Shown one piece after another: positions 21,313 to 29,997 of a stretch of 64,000 nucleotides of DNA; position 1 is the first letter of the stretch; each line of letters opens with the position of its first letter. The translations under genes were made by a program, and so were the position numbers. A model generated the notes under the pieces. That model made no database searches. It had not been told where the DNA came from and saw nothing but the letters and a program-made list of their open reading frames with translations. Source of the DNA: an uncultured Clostridia bacterium (lineage in GTDB: Bacteria; Bacillota_I; Bacilli_A; RF39; UBA660); assembly GCA_948433435.1 (NCBI GenBank), contig CAOJDX010000003.1:27581-91580 (forward strand), written 5' to 3'.

Positions 21313-21550
21313 ATAGTAGTGTAAATTAAATGTTTTGAGGAAGAGCTTTAATCATTATCAGTTTATTTTAGAGAACTCGGTTGGTGAAAAAGAGGATAAA
21401 TTTTTATTAAAGTATGGCTTCTGAACTACTATATCGATAGGTAGGTATAGTCGTAGATAGGCGTTAACTATTTGAGTGTATAATATCAAGTTATTATAAA
21501 ATAAGGTGGTACCACGAATGATTCGTCCTTATCGTATAATAGCTTTTTTT
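21313..21550 (+). promoter_or_regulatory. T-box riboswitch controlling metG
   Basis: The T-box sequence AAGGTGGTACCACG lies at 21503-21516 with the conserved TGG that pairs with the CCA end of uncharged tRNA. The base of Stem I is ATAGTAGT (21313-21320) with ACTACTAT. The conserved Stem I elements AGAGAACTCGG and GGTTGGTG are present. ATG at 21414-21416 is in the place expected for a Met specifier, matching the downstream metG. The terminator is a long helix, TTATTATA plus ATAAGG (21491-21506) with CCTTAT plus TATAATAG, followed by seven T. Uncharged tRNA-Met would favour read-through. Confidence 0.9.
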
Positions 21551-21583
21551 GATATTGAATATTATTTATAAGGAGTGATGAAA

Positions 21584-23104
21584 ATGAAAAATAAAAATAC
21601 TTATTATATAACTACCCCAATTTATTATCCAAGTGCTAATTTCCATATAGGTCATTGCTATACTACCATTATTGCTGATGCGATAGCTAGGTATAAGAGA
21701 TTAGAAGGGTATGATGTATGTTTTCAAACTGGTACTGATGAACATGGGCAGAAGATTGAAAATAAAGCTAAGGAATCAGGGGTTAGTCCTAAAGAATATG
21801 TTGATGAAATTGTTCAAAATGCCATAAATTTATGGGATTCACTTAATATTTCTTATGATAAATTTCTTAGAACTACTGATGATATTCATGTTAAAACAGT
21901 TCAAAAGATATTTGAAAAACTTTATGAAAAAGGGGATATTTATAAAGGAGAATACAAAGGACTTTATTGTACACCATGTGAATCTTTTTGGACGGCTTCT
22001 CAACTAGTAGAAGGTAAGTGTCCAGATTGTGGACGAGATGTTCATGAAGTAAAAGAAGAGGCTTATTTTTTAAAGCTTTCTAAATATCAGGATCGTTTAG
22101 TTAAATATATTGAGGAGCATCCTGGCTTTATTCAACCAGAGTCTCGTAAAAATGAAATGATTAATAATTTTATTCAACCTGGATTAGAAGATTTATGTGT
22201 ATCTAGAACTAGTTTTTCATGGGGAATACCAGTTACTTTTGATCAAAATCATGTCGTTTATGTTTGGCTTGATGCTTTATCTAATTATATTTCTTCTCTT
22301 GGTTATATGAGTGAAGATGATTCTGAATTTCAAAAATATTGGCCTGCTAATTTACATTTGGTAGGGAAAGAAATTATTCGTTTTCATACTATTGTTTGGC
22401 CAATTATGTTAATGGCCCTTGATTTACCTTTACCTCAACAAGTCTTTGGTCATGGATGGTTAGTTATTAATGGAGCTAAAATTTCAAAATCACTTGGTAA
22501 TTATAGAGATCCGAGAGAATATATATGTGATTATGGTGTCGATGCCGTTAGATACTTTGTTTTAAGAGAGGTTTCTTTTGGTAATGATGGAACTTTCTCT
22601 GAGGAGGCTCTAGTTGCTCGTACTAATGCTGATTTAGCTAATAATTTAGGAAATTTAGTTAATCGAACAATTTCTATGGGAAATAAATACTTTAATGGAA
22701 GTGTTAAGAATTTAAAGATTACAGAAGAAATAGATGCAGATTTTATTCATATTATTAATGATTTAGTTAATGTTGTGCGGGAAAAAATGAATATTCTACA
22801 TGTAAGTGAAGCCATTGCTGCTATTTTTGAGGTATTAAGAAGGGCTAATAAGTATATTGATGAAACGACTCCGTGGATTTTAGCTAAAGATGATCATTTA
22901 AGTGATCGCTTACAAACGGTACTTTACAATTTATTAGAGTCTATTCGTGTGTGTGCTTGTTTATTAGCTCCATTTATGCCTGATACTAGTATAGAGATTT
23001 TGAAACAATTAAATACTCAACATCAGGAGTTAGAGTATTTGGATGATCATTGTTATGAACTATCTCAACCTACTCCGATATTCCAAAGAATAGATGTAAA
23101 GTAA
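21584..23104 (+). CDS. metG: Methionyl-tRNA synthetase
   Basis: A class I aminoacyl-tRNA synthetase of 506 residues. HIGH is at 21-24 and the KMSKS loop reads KISKS at 299-303. A zinc-knuckle pair is present (CTPC...CPDCG near 125-145). The C-terminal anticodon-binding helical bundle is there, but the fused dimerisation domain of longer MetG forms is not. AGGAG at 21571-21575 favours ATG 21584 over ATG 21578. It is controlled by the T-box just upstream and begins the metG-tatD-ksgA block. Confidence 0.96.
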   Translation: MKNKNTYYITTPIYYPSANFHIGHCYTTIIADAIARYKRLEGYDVCFQTGTDEHGQKIENKAKESGVSPKEYVDEIVQNAINLWDSLNISYDKFLRTTDDIHVKTVQKIFEKLYEKGDIYKGEYKGLYCTPCESFWTASQLVEGKCPDCGRDVHEVKEEAYFLKLSKYQDRLVKYIEEHPGFIQPESRKNEMINNFIQPGLEDLCVSRTSFSWGIPVTFDQNHVVYVWLDALSNYISSLGYMSEDDSEFQKYWPANLHLVGKEIIRFHTIVWPIMLMALDLPLPQQVFGHGWLVINGAKISKSLGNYRDPREYICDYGVDAVRYFVLREVSFGNDGTFSEEALVARTNADLANNLGNLVNRTISMGNKYFNGSVKNLKITEEIDADFIHIINDLVNVVREKMNILHVSEAIAAIFEVLRRANKYIDETTPWILAKDDHLSDRLQTVLYNLLESIRVCACLLAPFMPDTSIEILKQLNTQHQELEYLDDHCYELSQPTPIFQRIDVK

Positions 23105-23132
23105 ATTGTAAATTTGAGTGTAAACTACTAGA

Positions 23133-23169
23133 AAATAAGAAAAATATCTTTTTATCTTATTTTTTTTTA
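23133..23169 (+). terminator. Terminator after metG
   Basis: AAATAAGA (23133-23140) pairs with TCTTATTT (23155-23162), followed by a long T run. Confidence 0.65.
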
Positions 23170-23214
23170 TGGTATATTTAAAAAGTAGTAAAAATTTAGC
23201 TAAAGGAGAGTCTG

Positions 23215-23385
23215 ATGTCAAGCGAAGCAATAAAGAAGTTTGTTAATTTGGATAGTATTTATTTTTTTAGTTGTATTTTTTTGCTTTTACTAATAAGTAA
23301 TGATCAAAATATTTTAGATATTGTTTATTTATTAGTAGTTACTTTTTATTATATTAAGATAAAAGTTTACAGAAAAAAATCATAA
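23215..23385 (+). CDS. Small membrane protein, 56 residues
   Basis: A short frame from ATG 23215 to TAA 23383-23385 with a strong RBS (AAAGGAGAG, about six bases upstream). The product has two hydrophobic segments: residues 14-28 (IYFFSCIFLLLLIS with flanking residues) and 33-47, with a basic tail KIKVYRKKS. No family is recognised. The good RBS and clean hydrophobic pattern argue for a real gene. It stands alone between the metG terminator and the next gene. Confidence 0.55.
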   Translation: MSSEAIKKFVNLDSIYFFSCIFLLLLISNDQNILDIVYLLVVTFYYIKIKVYRKKS

Positions 23386-23439
23386 ATTTATGATGTTTTT
23401 TTATATTTTAAAAATTTAATGGGAGTAGGAAGTGGAATT

Positions 23440-23940
23440 ATGGACGAGTATAAGTTAGCTTTTATTTATGGTTGTACTGATCAGCCAAGAAAAATAGTAG
23501 AGGGTGAGATTGAGAAATTTGGCGATATTCAAGATGAAAATGTTTTGCATATAGCGTGTTTATTAGATTATGCCAGAGAAAGATATTCTGATGTGGAGAT
23601 ATTTCAAAGATTAAATTTAAGACATAAACCTGAAACAGTAGCTTATTTTTTCACGTTGTTGTTTCATCATGCTGTATTTTTAAATACTACCAAAGATATC
23701 ACAAACTATGGAAAAACAGGAATGCTTATGTTACCTGATAAACTTACTGATATTCAACGAGAAAGTTTGTGCTCATTGATGAGAGAAATCGATGATTTTT
23801 CAATTGGTATTTTTTATGACTTACGTATTGAAGAGGGAATTTTAGAAGGAAAAGAGATTTATTCTGCTGATTGTGAAAGTCCTCTTAAAGTATTTGAACA
23901 TTATTTAGATAAAACACAAAAATCTGTTAAGCAAAAATAG
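23440..23940 (+). CDS. Hypothetical soluble protein
   Basis: I do not recognise this 166-residue protein. It has no signal or membrane segment; the composition is ordinary, with an N-terminal half of predicted helices (DENVLHIACLLDYARERYSD) and conserved-looking aromatic runs (YFFTLLFHHAVF). The in-frame ATG at 23419 has no RBS, while AGGAAG at 23427-23432 lies seven bases before ATG 23440. It lies upstream of tatD and may share a transcript with it. Confidence 0.65.
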   Translation: MDEYKLAFIYGCTDQPRKIVEGEIEKFGDIQDENVLHIACLLDYARERYSDVEIFQRLNLRHKPETVAYFFTLLFHHAVFLNTTKDITNYGKTGMLMLPDKLTDIQRESLCSLMREIDDFSIGIFYDLRIEEGILEGKEIYSADCESPLKVFEHYLDKTQKSVKQK

Positions 23941-23984
23941 TATGATTTGTTTATTTTACTATTTTTTTAAATGGGGAGGTTATT

Positions 23985-24746
23985 ATGTATATAGATACAC
24001 ATTGTCATTTGTCTAAAGATTATTATCCAGATATCGATTTTATTGTTTCAGAAAATATAAATGCTGGTATTTCTAAAATGATTTTATCTGGTTGTGATAA
24101 AAAGAGTATTTCAGAGAGTATAATGTATGCTGAAAAGTATGAAAATATTTATGTTACTATTGGATATCATCCAGAGGAAGTGTCAAACGTTTCAATTGAT
24201 GAGATTAATCAATTAAAGAATATAATCAAGAGATGTAAGAAGATTGTTGGAATTGGAGAAATAGGTTTGGATTATCATTATGAAAAAGAAAGTAAAGAAA
24301 AGCAAATTCTTTTATTTGAAAAGCAATTAGAGATTGCTGAGGAGTTGAATTTACCTGTTGTTATTCATTCTCGTGATGCTACTTTGGATACTATTAATTG
24401 TTTACAAAAGTATAATGTGAAGGGAGTTATACATTGTTTTAGTGGAAGCTTAGAAGTAGCAAATACTTATATTAAAATGGGTTTTAAATTGGGAATTGGT
24501 GGAGTCGTGACATTTAAAAATTCTAAGTTAGGGGAAGTTATTAAAAATATTTCTCTTGAAAATATTGTTTTGGAAACAGATAGTCCTTATTTGACTCCTG
24601 ATCCTTATCGAGGAAAAGTTAATAGTTCAAAATATATTCCAGTTATTGCTCAAAGTTTGAGTTCTTTATATAATGTTTCTTTAGAAGAAATTAGTAAAGT
24701 TACGACTGAAAATGCTTTAAATCTTTTCAATTTTAGAAAAAAGTAA
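23985..24746 (+). CDS. tatD: TatD family metal-dependent hydrolase
   Basis: A 253-residue TIM-barrel hydrolase. Metal ligands are visible: DTHCHL at residues 4-9, GEIGLDYHYE, VIHSRDA, GVIHCFSGS and ETDSPYLTPDP near 200. TatD proteins are nucleases acting on DNA ends and flaps; the physiological substrate is uncertain. It corresponds to B. subtilis yabD, between metS and rnmV-ksgA. Here rnmV is absent and a TasA/SipW locus follows instead. Confidence 0.94.
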   Translation: MYIDTHCHLSKDYYPDIDFIVSENINAGISKMILSGCDKKSISESIMYAEKYENIYVTIGYHPEEVSNVSIDEINQLKNIIKRCKKIVGIGEIGLDYHYEKESKEKQILLFEKQLEIAEELNLPVVIHSRDATLDTINCLQKYNVKGVIHCFSGSLEVANTYIKMGFKLGIGGVVTFKNSKLGEVIKNISLENIVLETDSPYLTPDPYRGKVNSSKYIPVIAQSLSSLYNVSLEEISKVTTENALNLFNFRKK

Positions 24747-24766
24747 TTTAAAAGTGTATTTTGGTA

Positions 24767-24796
24767 TTTACTTTTATAATTTTGTTGGTATATAAT
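24767..24796 (+). promoter_or_regulatory. Putative promoter of the TasA-like gene
   Basis: TTTACT (24767-24772), an 18-bp spacer and TATAAT (24791-24796), 34 bases upstream of the start codon. The -35 is weak. Confidence 0.5.
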
Positions 24797-24829
24797 TATG
24801 ATATATAAAAAAGATAGGAGGAATTTTAT

Positions 24830-25456
24830 ATGGATAATGAAGAAAAAAATAATAATTCGAAACAGATATTATTATCAGTTTTAGGTGTTGCTATTTTAAT
24901 AGTTGCAGTAGTTGGTATCTCTTTTGCTGCATTTAGTTATAGTAAAGCAGGAGAGACTGTTAATACTATTACAACTGGTACTGTTACAATGTCTTATACA
25001 GAATCAGAAAATGGAATTAATATTGAAAATGCTATTCCAATGACTGAAACTGAAGGTAAAGCATTAACAGGTGTAGGAAATGTTTTTGATTTTACTGTAG
25101 ATGCTACTATTACAGGTGCTACTAATATTGATTATGAAGTAGTTGCTGTTAAAAATGCAGAAAGTACAGTTTTAGACAAAGATATTAGATTATATTTAGA
25201 GTCTAGTACTGATGGAACTAACTATACTCAAGCTTTTGCACCAGCAGCATTTACTCCTTCAACTACAGTATCTAATTTAGGAGCTCCAATAGGAACAATG
25301 CAACTTGCTCAAGGTACATTTACTGGTACTGGTAATACAACTACAACAACAGTTTATTATCGTTTAAGAATGTGGGTAGATACTTTATATGAAGTAGGTG
25401 GAGAACAACAAACTTATAAAGTTACTGTAAATGTTTATGGTAAAGGAAGAGACTAA
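24830..25456 (+). CDS. TasA/CalY (camelysin)-like secreted protein
   Basis: A 208-residue protein with a cytoplasmic N-terminus, a hydrophobic segment at about 13-33 and the SipW-type motif GISFAAFSYSKAG, which ends in a likely A-x-A cleavage site. The mature part is a threonine- and alanine-rich beta protein (NTITTGTVTMSYTES, DFTVDATITG, YYRLRMWVD), the pattern of TasA/camelysin proteins that form extracellular fibres. A SipW-like peptidase gene follows, supporting the call. The N-terminal 190 residues resemble the start of the protein at 53891. A terminator separates it from sipW, so it can be made in excess. RBS AGGAGGA. Confidence 0.82.
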   Translation: MDNEEKNNNSKQILLSVLGVAILIVAVVGISFAAFSYSKAGETVNTITTGTVTMSYTESENGINIENAIPMTETEGKALTGVGNVFDFTVDATITGATNIDYEVVAVKNAESTVLDKDIRLYLESSTDGTNYTQAFAPAAFTPSTTVSNLGAPIGTMQLAQGTFTGTGNTTTTTVYYRLRMWVDTLYEVGGEQQTYKVTVNVYGKGRD

Positions 25457-25479
25457 TATTTTATATTATTGTTTCGTCA

Positions 25480-25508
25480 AAGAATAGTGTAAATCTATTC
25501 TTTTTTTT
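25480..25508 (+). terminator. Terminator between the TasA-like gene and sipW
   Basis: AAGAATAG (25480-25487) pairs with CTATTCTT (25495-25502), followed by eight T. Partial read-through would lower sipW relative to its substrate. Confidence 0.8.
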
Positions 25509-25589
25509 ATAAATATATTTTAATCATTAATTATTTGTAGTATTATATATAATAAGGAATAATAACAAGATATGGGGTGATATTATTAA

Positions 25590-26423
25590 ATGCATGAGAG
25601 TGTAATAGAAACATCATATGTTTATGAGGTTTCTAAGTTCGATAAATTTAAAATTGTATTTCATAATATTGTCAAATTTTTAGGTGATTTGTTCTTTATT
25701 TTTATTGTAGGTATCATTATAGTTTCTTTAGTTTATGGTTTATATACAAAACGTAATGGTAATCAGTCAGCAGTTCCGCTTGTTAGTGCTTATGTAATTA
25801 TTAGTCCCAGTATGGTTCCTACTATTAATGTACAAGATGCAGTTATTGCTTATAAACCTAATCCAGAGCATTTAAAAAAAGGAGATATTATTACCTTTCG
25901 ATCTGTTGATCCAAGATATCCAGGATTGACTGTAACACATCGAATTATTCAAGTTACATTGGATGATCTTGGTAGAAAAAGTTTTAAAACTAAAGGAGAT
26001 AATAATACAACTCCTGATGATGTAGCTGTTCAAAAAGAAAATATTTATGGAAAGGTTCTTTTTGTTATTCCATGGCTTGGTTACTTACAATTTTTTCTAA
26101 CTAAATCGTATGGTTGGCTTTTATTAGTTGTTTTTCCTTGTATATTCATCATTATCTACGACATTTTGAAATTATCTAAAACAATTAAGAAAAGTAAAGT
26201 TACTAAGGATATTTTATTTAGTGATATTGAGATATTAGATGATGTTGAAGACAGTAGTTTTCTTGATATGCATCCAGAACAGATAACAAAAGATGAGAAT
26301 GTATTGCAAGATAATAATGATGATTATATAGCTTTTGAGGATAAAAAATTGAATAATGAAGTAGAAGAAAAGAAGTATGACCATGAAAAAGATCAAGAGG
26401 ATGAAGAAATTGAATTATTGTAA
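25590..26423 (+). CDS. sipW: Signal peptidase I, ER-type (SipW-like)
   Basis: A 277-residue membrane peptidase. A cytoplasmic N-terminus and a TM segment (about 28-48) lead to the catalytic region: Ser74 in ISPSM, His117 in TVTHRI and Asp137 in KGDNN. His in place of the usual bacterial Lys defines the ER-type (SipW) class, which in Bacillus processes TasA and TapA. A second TM segment follows (about 170-190, WLLLVVFPCIFIIIYDI). Unusually, an acidic C-terminal cytoplasmic tail of about 75 residues, rich in D and E, extends beyond it. RBS GGGGTGAT. Substrates are most likely the adjacent TasA-like protein and the one at 53891. Confidence 0.9.
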   Translation: MHESVIETSYVYEVSKFDKFKIVFHNIVKFLGDLFFIFIVGIIIVSLVYGLYTKRNGNQSAVPLVSAYVIISPSMVPTINVQDAVIAYKPNPEHLKKGDIITFRSVDPRYPGLTVTHRIIQVTLDDLGRKSFKTKGDNNTTPDDVAVQKENIYGKVLFVIPWLGYLQFFLTKSYGWLLLVVFPCIFIIIYDILKLSKTIKKSKVTKDILFSDIEILDDVEDSSFLDMHPEQITKDENVLQDNNDDYIAFEDKKLNNEVEEKKYDHEKDQEDEEIELL

Positions 26424-26444
26424 TATCATGGCAAGGAGGATAAA

Positions 26445-26936
26445 ATGGAAAAAAAAGATAGATTAATTATAGGGGGAATTTTATTAATTTTAATATTGTG
26501 TATGCTTTCTTTTGGATTTTATAAAGTATTTAGTACTAAAAATCCTGCTATTATTTCTAATTTAGAGGTTTCTTTTTCAGATAGTGGGAAGACTATTGTT
26601 AATGAAGATTTTTCCTTAAAAGAAGAATATATTCAGCCTTATACATTTCGCATTGCAAATAAGAATCAGTTTGATACAAAGTATAAGGTGGTTTTAACTG
26701 ATAATAGTAAAAGTAAAGATAGTATTTCAAGGGATAAATTACAATATCGATTAGTATTAAATAATAAAGTTATTGCGACAGGAAAGTTAAGTGAAATTAA
26801 AAATGATATTATTGATTCTAGGGTAATTACTAAGGGTACTACTAATCGTTATGAATTTAAAGTTTGGCTTTTAGAGGATGATGATTATGAAAATACGGTT
26901 TATACTTATTCCATAAAAGTGGTATCAATATTATAA
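26445..26936 (+). CDS. Membrane-anchored protein of the TasA-SipW locus
   Basis: I cannot name this 163-residue protein. A single hydrophobic segment at about 8-25 (IIGGILLILILCMLSFGFYKV) precedes a beta-rich extracellular part with NLEVSFSDSG, PYTFRIANKNQFDTKYKVVLTDN and an ending YTYSIKVVSIL. The strand pattern suggests an Ig-like or TasA-like fold. It lies 21 bases after sipW with RBS AAGGAGGA, so it is probably co-transcribed. A TapA-like anchor for the fibre is a possible role, based on position only. Confidence 0.65.
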   Translation: MEKKDRLIIGGILLILILCMLSFGFYKVFSTKNPAIISNLEVSFSDSGKTIVNEDFSLKEEYIQPYTFRIANKNQFDTKYKVVLTDNSKSKDSISRDKLQYRLVLNNKVIATGKLSEIKNDIIDSRVITKGTTNRYEFKVWLLEDDDYENTVYTYSIKVVSIL

Positions 26937-26951
26937 AAAGGAGTTGTCGAT

Positions 26952-27644
26952 ATGAAAAAAATGTTTATAGAGTATATTAGTATTATTGGTTATATCTTAA
27001 CTGGTTTAGTATTTGCTCTTGCTTGCTTTGTTTTATTCTTAAATTTTTATCACAGTAAGGAAGTTGCAAATGAGTTTGTTAAAAATGAAGGATATGTAGA
27101 TGTATATACAAAAAATAAAAGTAAAATAGAAAAAATTAGAAGTAATATATCTTCTTTTAATGCCAATAATTATAGAGGTGATGTAGATCAAACTACTTTA
27201 ATGAGTATTAAATCTAAATTAGATATGTGTATTTCAAGATATGAGGGAACAGATGCTAATAAAATATTTACAAAGACTAAGGTTAATATTCAAGATGTAT
27301 ATGATTTATTAAGTTATTATCAATCTGATATTGTTAATGATTGTATTACGTTACAAATATATAGTATGGATATTGCACCTACAGCTGTTAAAACACAATC
27401 TTTTAATGAAATTAAGCCTTATATTTCTATTAGTTCGAAAATATTAATGAATGATCTTGCTTATGTGAAAAGAGTTTTACAAAATAATAGTAGTTATCAT
27501 TTTAGTAGTGATTATGATAAGACTAATGTTTTTAATGTCACTAGAGATAGTTATACTAAAATTGAGACTTCTTATCAAAATTCTATAGATTTAGTTTATG
27601 AGGTTTCTGAATGGTTTAGAAAGATAATAGGAGGTGGTATTTAA
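26952..27644 (+). CDS. Membrane protein of the TasA-SipW locus
   Basis: A 230-residue protein with one N-terminal TM segment (about 10-32, IIGYILTGLVFALACFVLFLNFY) and a long, mostly helical extracellular domain (KNKSKIEKIRSNISSFN, DVYDLLSYYQSD). No known family is recognised. It begins 15 bases after the previous gene (RBS AAAAGGAG) and overlaps the next by one base, so the genes are co-translated. A role in fibre assembly or secretion is possible from context only. Confidence 0.62.
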   Translation: MKKMFIEYISIIGYILTGLVFALACFVLFLNFYHSKEVANEFVKNEGYVDVYTKNKSKIEKIRSNISSFNANNYRGDVDQTTLMSIKSKLDMCISRYEGTDANKIFTKTKVNIQDVYDLLSYYQSDIVNDCITLQIYSMDIAPTAVKTQSFNEIKPYISISSKILMNDLAYVKRVLQNNSSYHFSSDYDKTNVFNVTRDSYTKIETSYQNSIDLVYEVSEWFRKIIGGGI

Positions 27645-28180
27645 TGAAAAAAATAATTAATGGATTATGTTCTTTTCTTAAATATGTATGTTTAATTATT
27701 TCCTTTGGTCTTACCTTATTTATTATTCTTAGGATGTATACCAGACTTAATAAATCATTAACAGAAGCTATATTTATTTTTTTACCATATTTTTTATTAC
27801 TCATCTTATTTATTGTGAATTCCTTTTGGAAAAAAGAAGGGGTTACAAAAAATATATTTTATAATATTACTGCTACTTTAGTTTTTGCAACTAATATATT
27901 TGTTTGTTATCGAGCTGTTTTTGATAAGAATATGCTATTTAATAATATCCAAAAAATGGGAGTAAACTTTAATTATTTTAATGATTATTTATCTTTTAAT
28001 CGAATTATGTTGTATGGTTTGATTATTGCTAATATTGTTTTTATGTTCCTTCCAACTCATAAGGATAAAGATAGAGTAGATAAGGTTAAAGAAAAGGAAG
28101 TTAAATTAAAGAGTGATACTACTAATAAGGAAGAAAGTAAGGTAGTGAAAAAAGTTGAAGTAGATAGTGAGTTAATTTAA
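27644..28180 (+). CDS. Multi-pass membrane protein of the TasA-SipW locus
   Basis: A 178-residue protein with four likely TM segments (about 9-27, 43-61, 68-88 and 119-140) and a lysine/glutamate-rich cytoplasmic tail (DKDRVDKVKEKEVKLKSD). No family is recognised. Start ATG overlaps the previous stop (TAATG) with RBS GGAGGTGG. It is the last gene of the unit; the terminator overlaps its end. Confidence 0.62.
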   Translation: MKKIINGLCSFLKYVCLIISFGLTLFIILRMYTRLNKSLTEAIFIFLPYFLLLILFIVNSFWKKEGVTKNIFYNITATLVFATNIFVCYRAVFDKNMLFNNIQKMGVNFNYFNDYLSFNRIMLYGLIIANIVFMFLPTHKDKDRVDKVKEKEVKLKSDTTNKEESKVVKKVEVDSELI

Positions 28181-28201
28181 TTGCTCACTTTCTTTTTTTT
28201 T
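28166..28201 (+). terminator. Terminator of the TasA-SipW locus
   Basis: AGTGAG (28166-28171) pairs with CTCACT (28184-28189), followed by TTC and a nine-T run; it overlaps the last codons of the upstream gene. Confidence 0.75.
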
Positions 28202-28224
28202 GTTATATTTATGTTGGTGATTTT

Positions 28225-29019
28225 ATGGGCAAATTTGACTTTAAGAAGAAGTTTGGACAAAATTTTATTAAGAATAAAAAGATAGTAGAGGATATTGTAA
28301 ATAGAAGTGAAATTCCAGAGGACACTTTAGTCATTGAGGTTGGTCCAGGAATGGGAATTTTAACGGAAGAGATTTGTAAGAAGGCGAAACAAGTAGTAAG
28401 TTATGAGGTTGATAAAGAATTAAAACCTTTTTTAGATGAGAAATTTCGATATAATGAGCATGTTGAAATCATTTATGATGATTTTTTAAGTAGGGATATT
28501 GAGAAAGACATTTATAATTATCCATATAAACAATTATATTTTATTGCTAATGTTCCTTATTATATTACGACACCAATTTTAATGAAAATTATGGAATGTC
28601 ATTTAAAGGTTGAAAAGATAGTGATGATGGTTCAAAAAGAGGTAGGAGAGAGATTTTCAGCGTGTTGTGGTAGTAAAAATTATTCTTCTATTAGTGTTTA
28701 TTTGAATTATTTTTTTGATATTGAAAAGTTATTTATTGTTCAGAGGGATGAATTTGTTCCTGTTCCTAATGTTGATAGTATTGTTATAGCTTTTACAAGA
28801 AAAAAAGAATTATTGATGGTTAAAAGTTATGATTTCTTTTTTAAACTTGTTAAAGATAGTTTTCAATTTAAAAGGAAAACAATAAAAAATAACTTAAAGA
28901 ATTATGATTTAGATAGAATTTCTTTAATTCTTTCTCAAAATCAATTATCTCTTAATAGTCGTGCTGAGGATATTCCAGTAGAAGTTTTTGTAAATATTAG
29001 TAATGAGTTAAGTATTTAG
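28225..29019 (+). CDS. rsmA: 16S rRNA dimethyladenosine transferase RsmA (KsgA)
   Basis: RsmA dimethylates A1518 and A1519 of 16S rRNA; loss gives kasugamycin resistance. The 264 residues show KKFGQNFI near the N-terminus, motif I EVGPGMGILTEEI, motif IV NVPYYITTPI and a C-terminal helical domain. All expected motifs are present. In Bacillus it follows tatD and rnmV. RBS TTGGTGAT. Confidence 0.95.
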   Translation: MGKFDFKKKFGQNFIKNKKIVEDIVNRSEIPEDTLVIEVGPGMGILTEEICKKAKQVVSYEVDKELKPFLDEKFRYNEHVEIIYDDFLSRDIEKDIYNYPYKQLYFIANVPYYITTPILMKIMECHLKVEKIVMMVQKEVGERFSACCGSKNYSSISVYLNYFFDIEKLFIVQRDEFVPVPNVDSIVIAFTRKKELLMVKSYDFFFKLVKDSFQFKRKTIKNNLKNYDLDRISLILSQNQLSLNSRAEDIPVEVFVNISNELSI

Positions 29020-29021
29020 TA

Positions 29022-29050
29022 TTGAAATTAGAAGATACTTATGATATATT
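29022..29050 (+). promoter_or_regulatory. Promoter of the coiled-coil gene at 29100
   Basis: TTGAAA (29022-29027), a 17-bp spacer and TATATT (29045-29050). It rules out the upstream TTG at 29022 as a start codon. Confidence 0.6.
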
Positions 29051-29099
29051 AATAATGATATACTATACTAATTTTAATTTAGTAAAAGGAGATTGTTTA

Positions 29100-29879
29100 A
29101 TGAATAATAACGAAATAAAGGGATTTAGTGAAAGTTCATATAGAATAAGGATAAAAGACATTGATAACGAATCAAGAATGATGTCTAGAGAACCACTTAT
29201 TGCAAGTTTTAATCATAATGGAAAAGAAGTTTCTCATTTAGAGGCAAGATTGAAGGCCTTGGAAAATTCTTGTGAAAAGATGTATGATCAGTATGATGAG
29301 TTAATAGGTGCTGTTGTAGAAATGAATATCGATAATACAGAATTTGAAAAATTATCTAGTCAATATAATCATGATTTTGATCCTATTTTGATCGAGACAA
29401 AGTTAACAAAAATGCAATTAGCTAATCAAAAGGGCTTGCAGGAAAGATTAAAGCTACTTAATGTAATCTTGTCTATTCCATATGGAAATGATCGAACAAC
29501 TTTAACAGTTAGTGGGCAAAGAAAAGTTTATACATTAGATGCTCTTTATAAAAGTTTTTTGGCATTAGTTTTGAAAGAAAGAGAAGAATGTTTAAATCAT
29601 GAAGTAGATATGATACGTGCCCAATTAAGATATAATAATAATAGTAATTATTCTGCCAATCCTAAAAATAAGTATTATTTAAATTCTGATCAAATGGTAA
29701 AACAAAATAGACGATTGATTTATATTAAAGAAGAATTAAAAAATATTGAAAAACAAATAAAGGATATTGGAAAGATGGATTTTGCTTTTGGAAATATGCA
29801 ACTTGGTGATTTTGTTAATCCTAATACAGATGGTGTTTATCAACAGTTTTTTTCAAAGGAAAATAAGCGATATAAATAG
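29100..29879 (+). CDS. Hypothetical coiled-coil protein
   Basis: I do not recognise this 259-residue protein. It has no signal peptide or TM segment and is rich in charged helices: EARLKALENSCEKMYDQYDEL (about 45-65), a basic middle, and YIKEELKNIEKQIKDIG near the C-terminus. A frame extending to 29022 exists but AAAAGGAGA at 29087-29095 sets the start at ATG 29100, downstream of the promoter. It is a single-gene unit after rsmA, where yabG lies in Bacillus. A structural cytoplasmic role is possible. Confidence 0.65.
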   Translation: MNNNEIKGFSESSYRIRIKDIDNESRMMSREPLIASFNHNGKEVSHLEARLKALENSCEKMYDQYDELIGAVVEMNIDNTEFEKLSSQYNHDFDPILIETKLTKMQLANQKGLQERLKLLNVILSIPYGNDRTTLTVSGQRKVYTLDALYKSFLALVLKEREECLNHEVDMIRAQLRYNNNSNYSANPKNKYYLNSDQMVKQNRRLIYIKEELKNIEKQIKDIGKMDFAFGNMQLGDFVNPNTDGVYQQFFSKENKRYK

Positions 29880-29971
29880 TAAAGTTTTGGGTAGTTATTT
29901 ATTCTAAGTTTATATTTTTATAAGACATATATGAAGTATATTATATTAAAATTATAGTAACTTTGGTCAAG

Positions 29972-29997
29972 AATAGTGATTATCCACTATTTTTTTG
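29972..29997 (+). terminator. Terminator
   Basis: AATAGTG (29972-29978), loop ATTATC, CACTATT (29985-29991) and a T run. Confidence 0.8.

Noticed and set aside
29022..29099. TTG start for the coiled-coil gene
   Set aside because: The TTG is the first half of the -35 hexamer of that gene; ATG 29100 has a good RBS.
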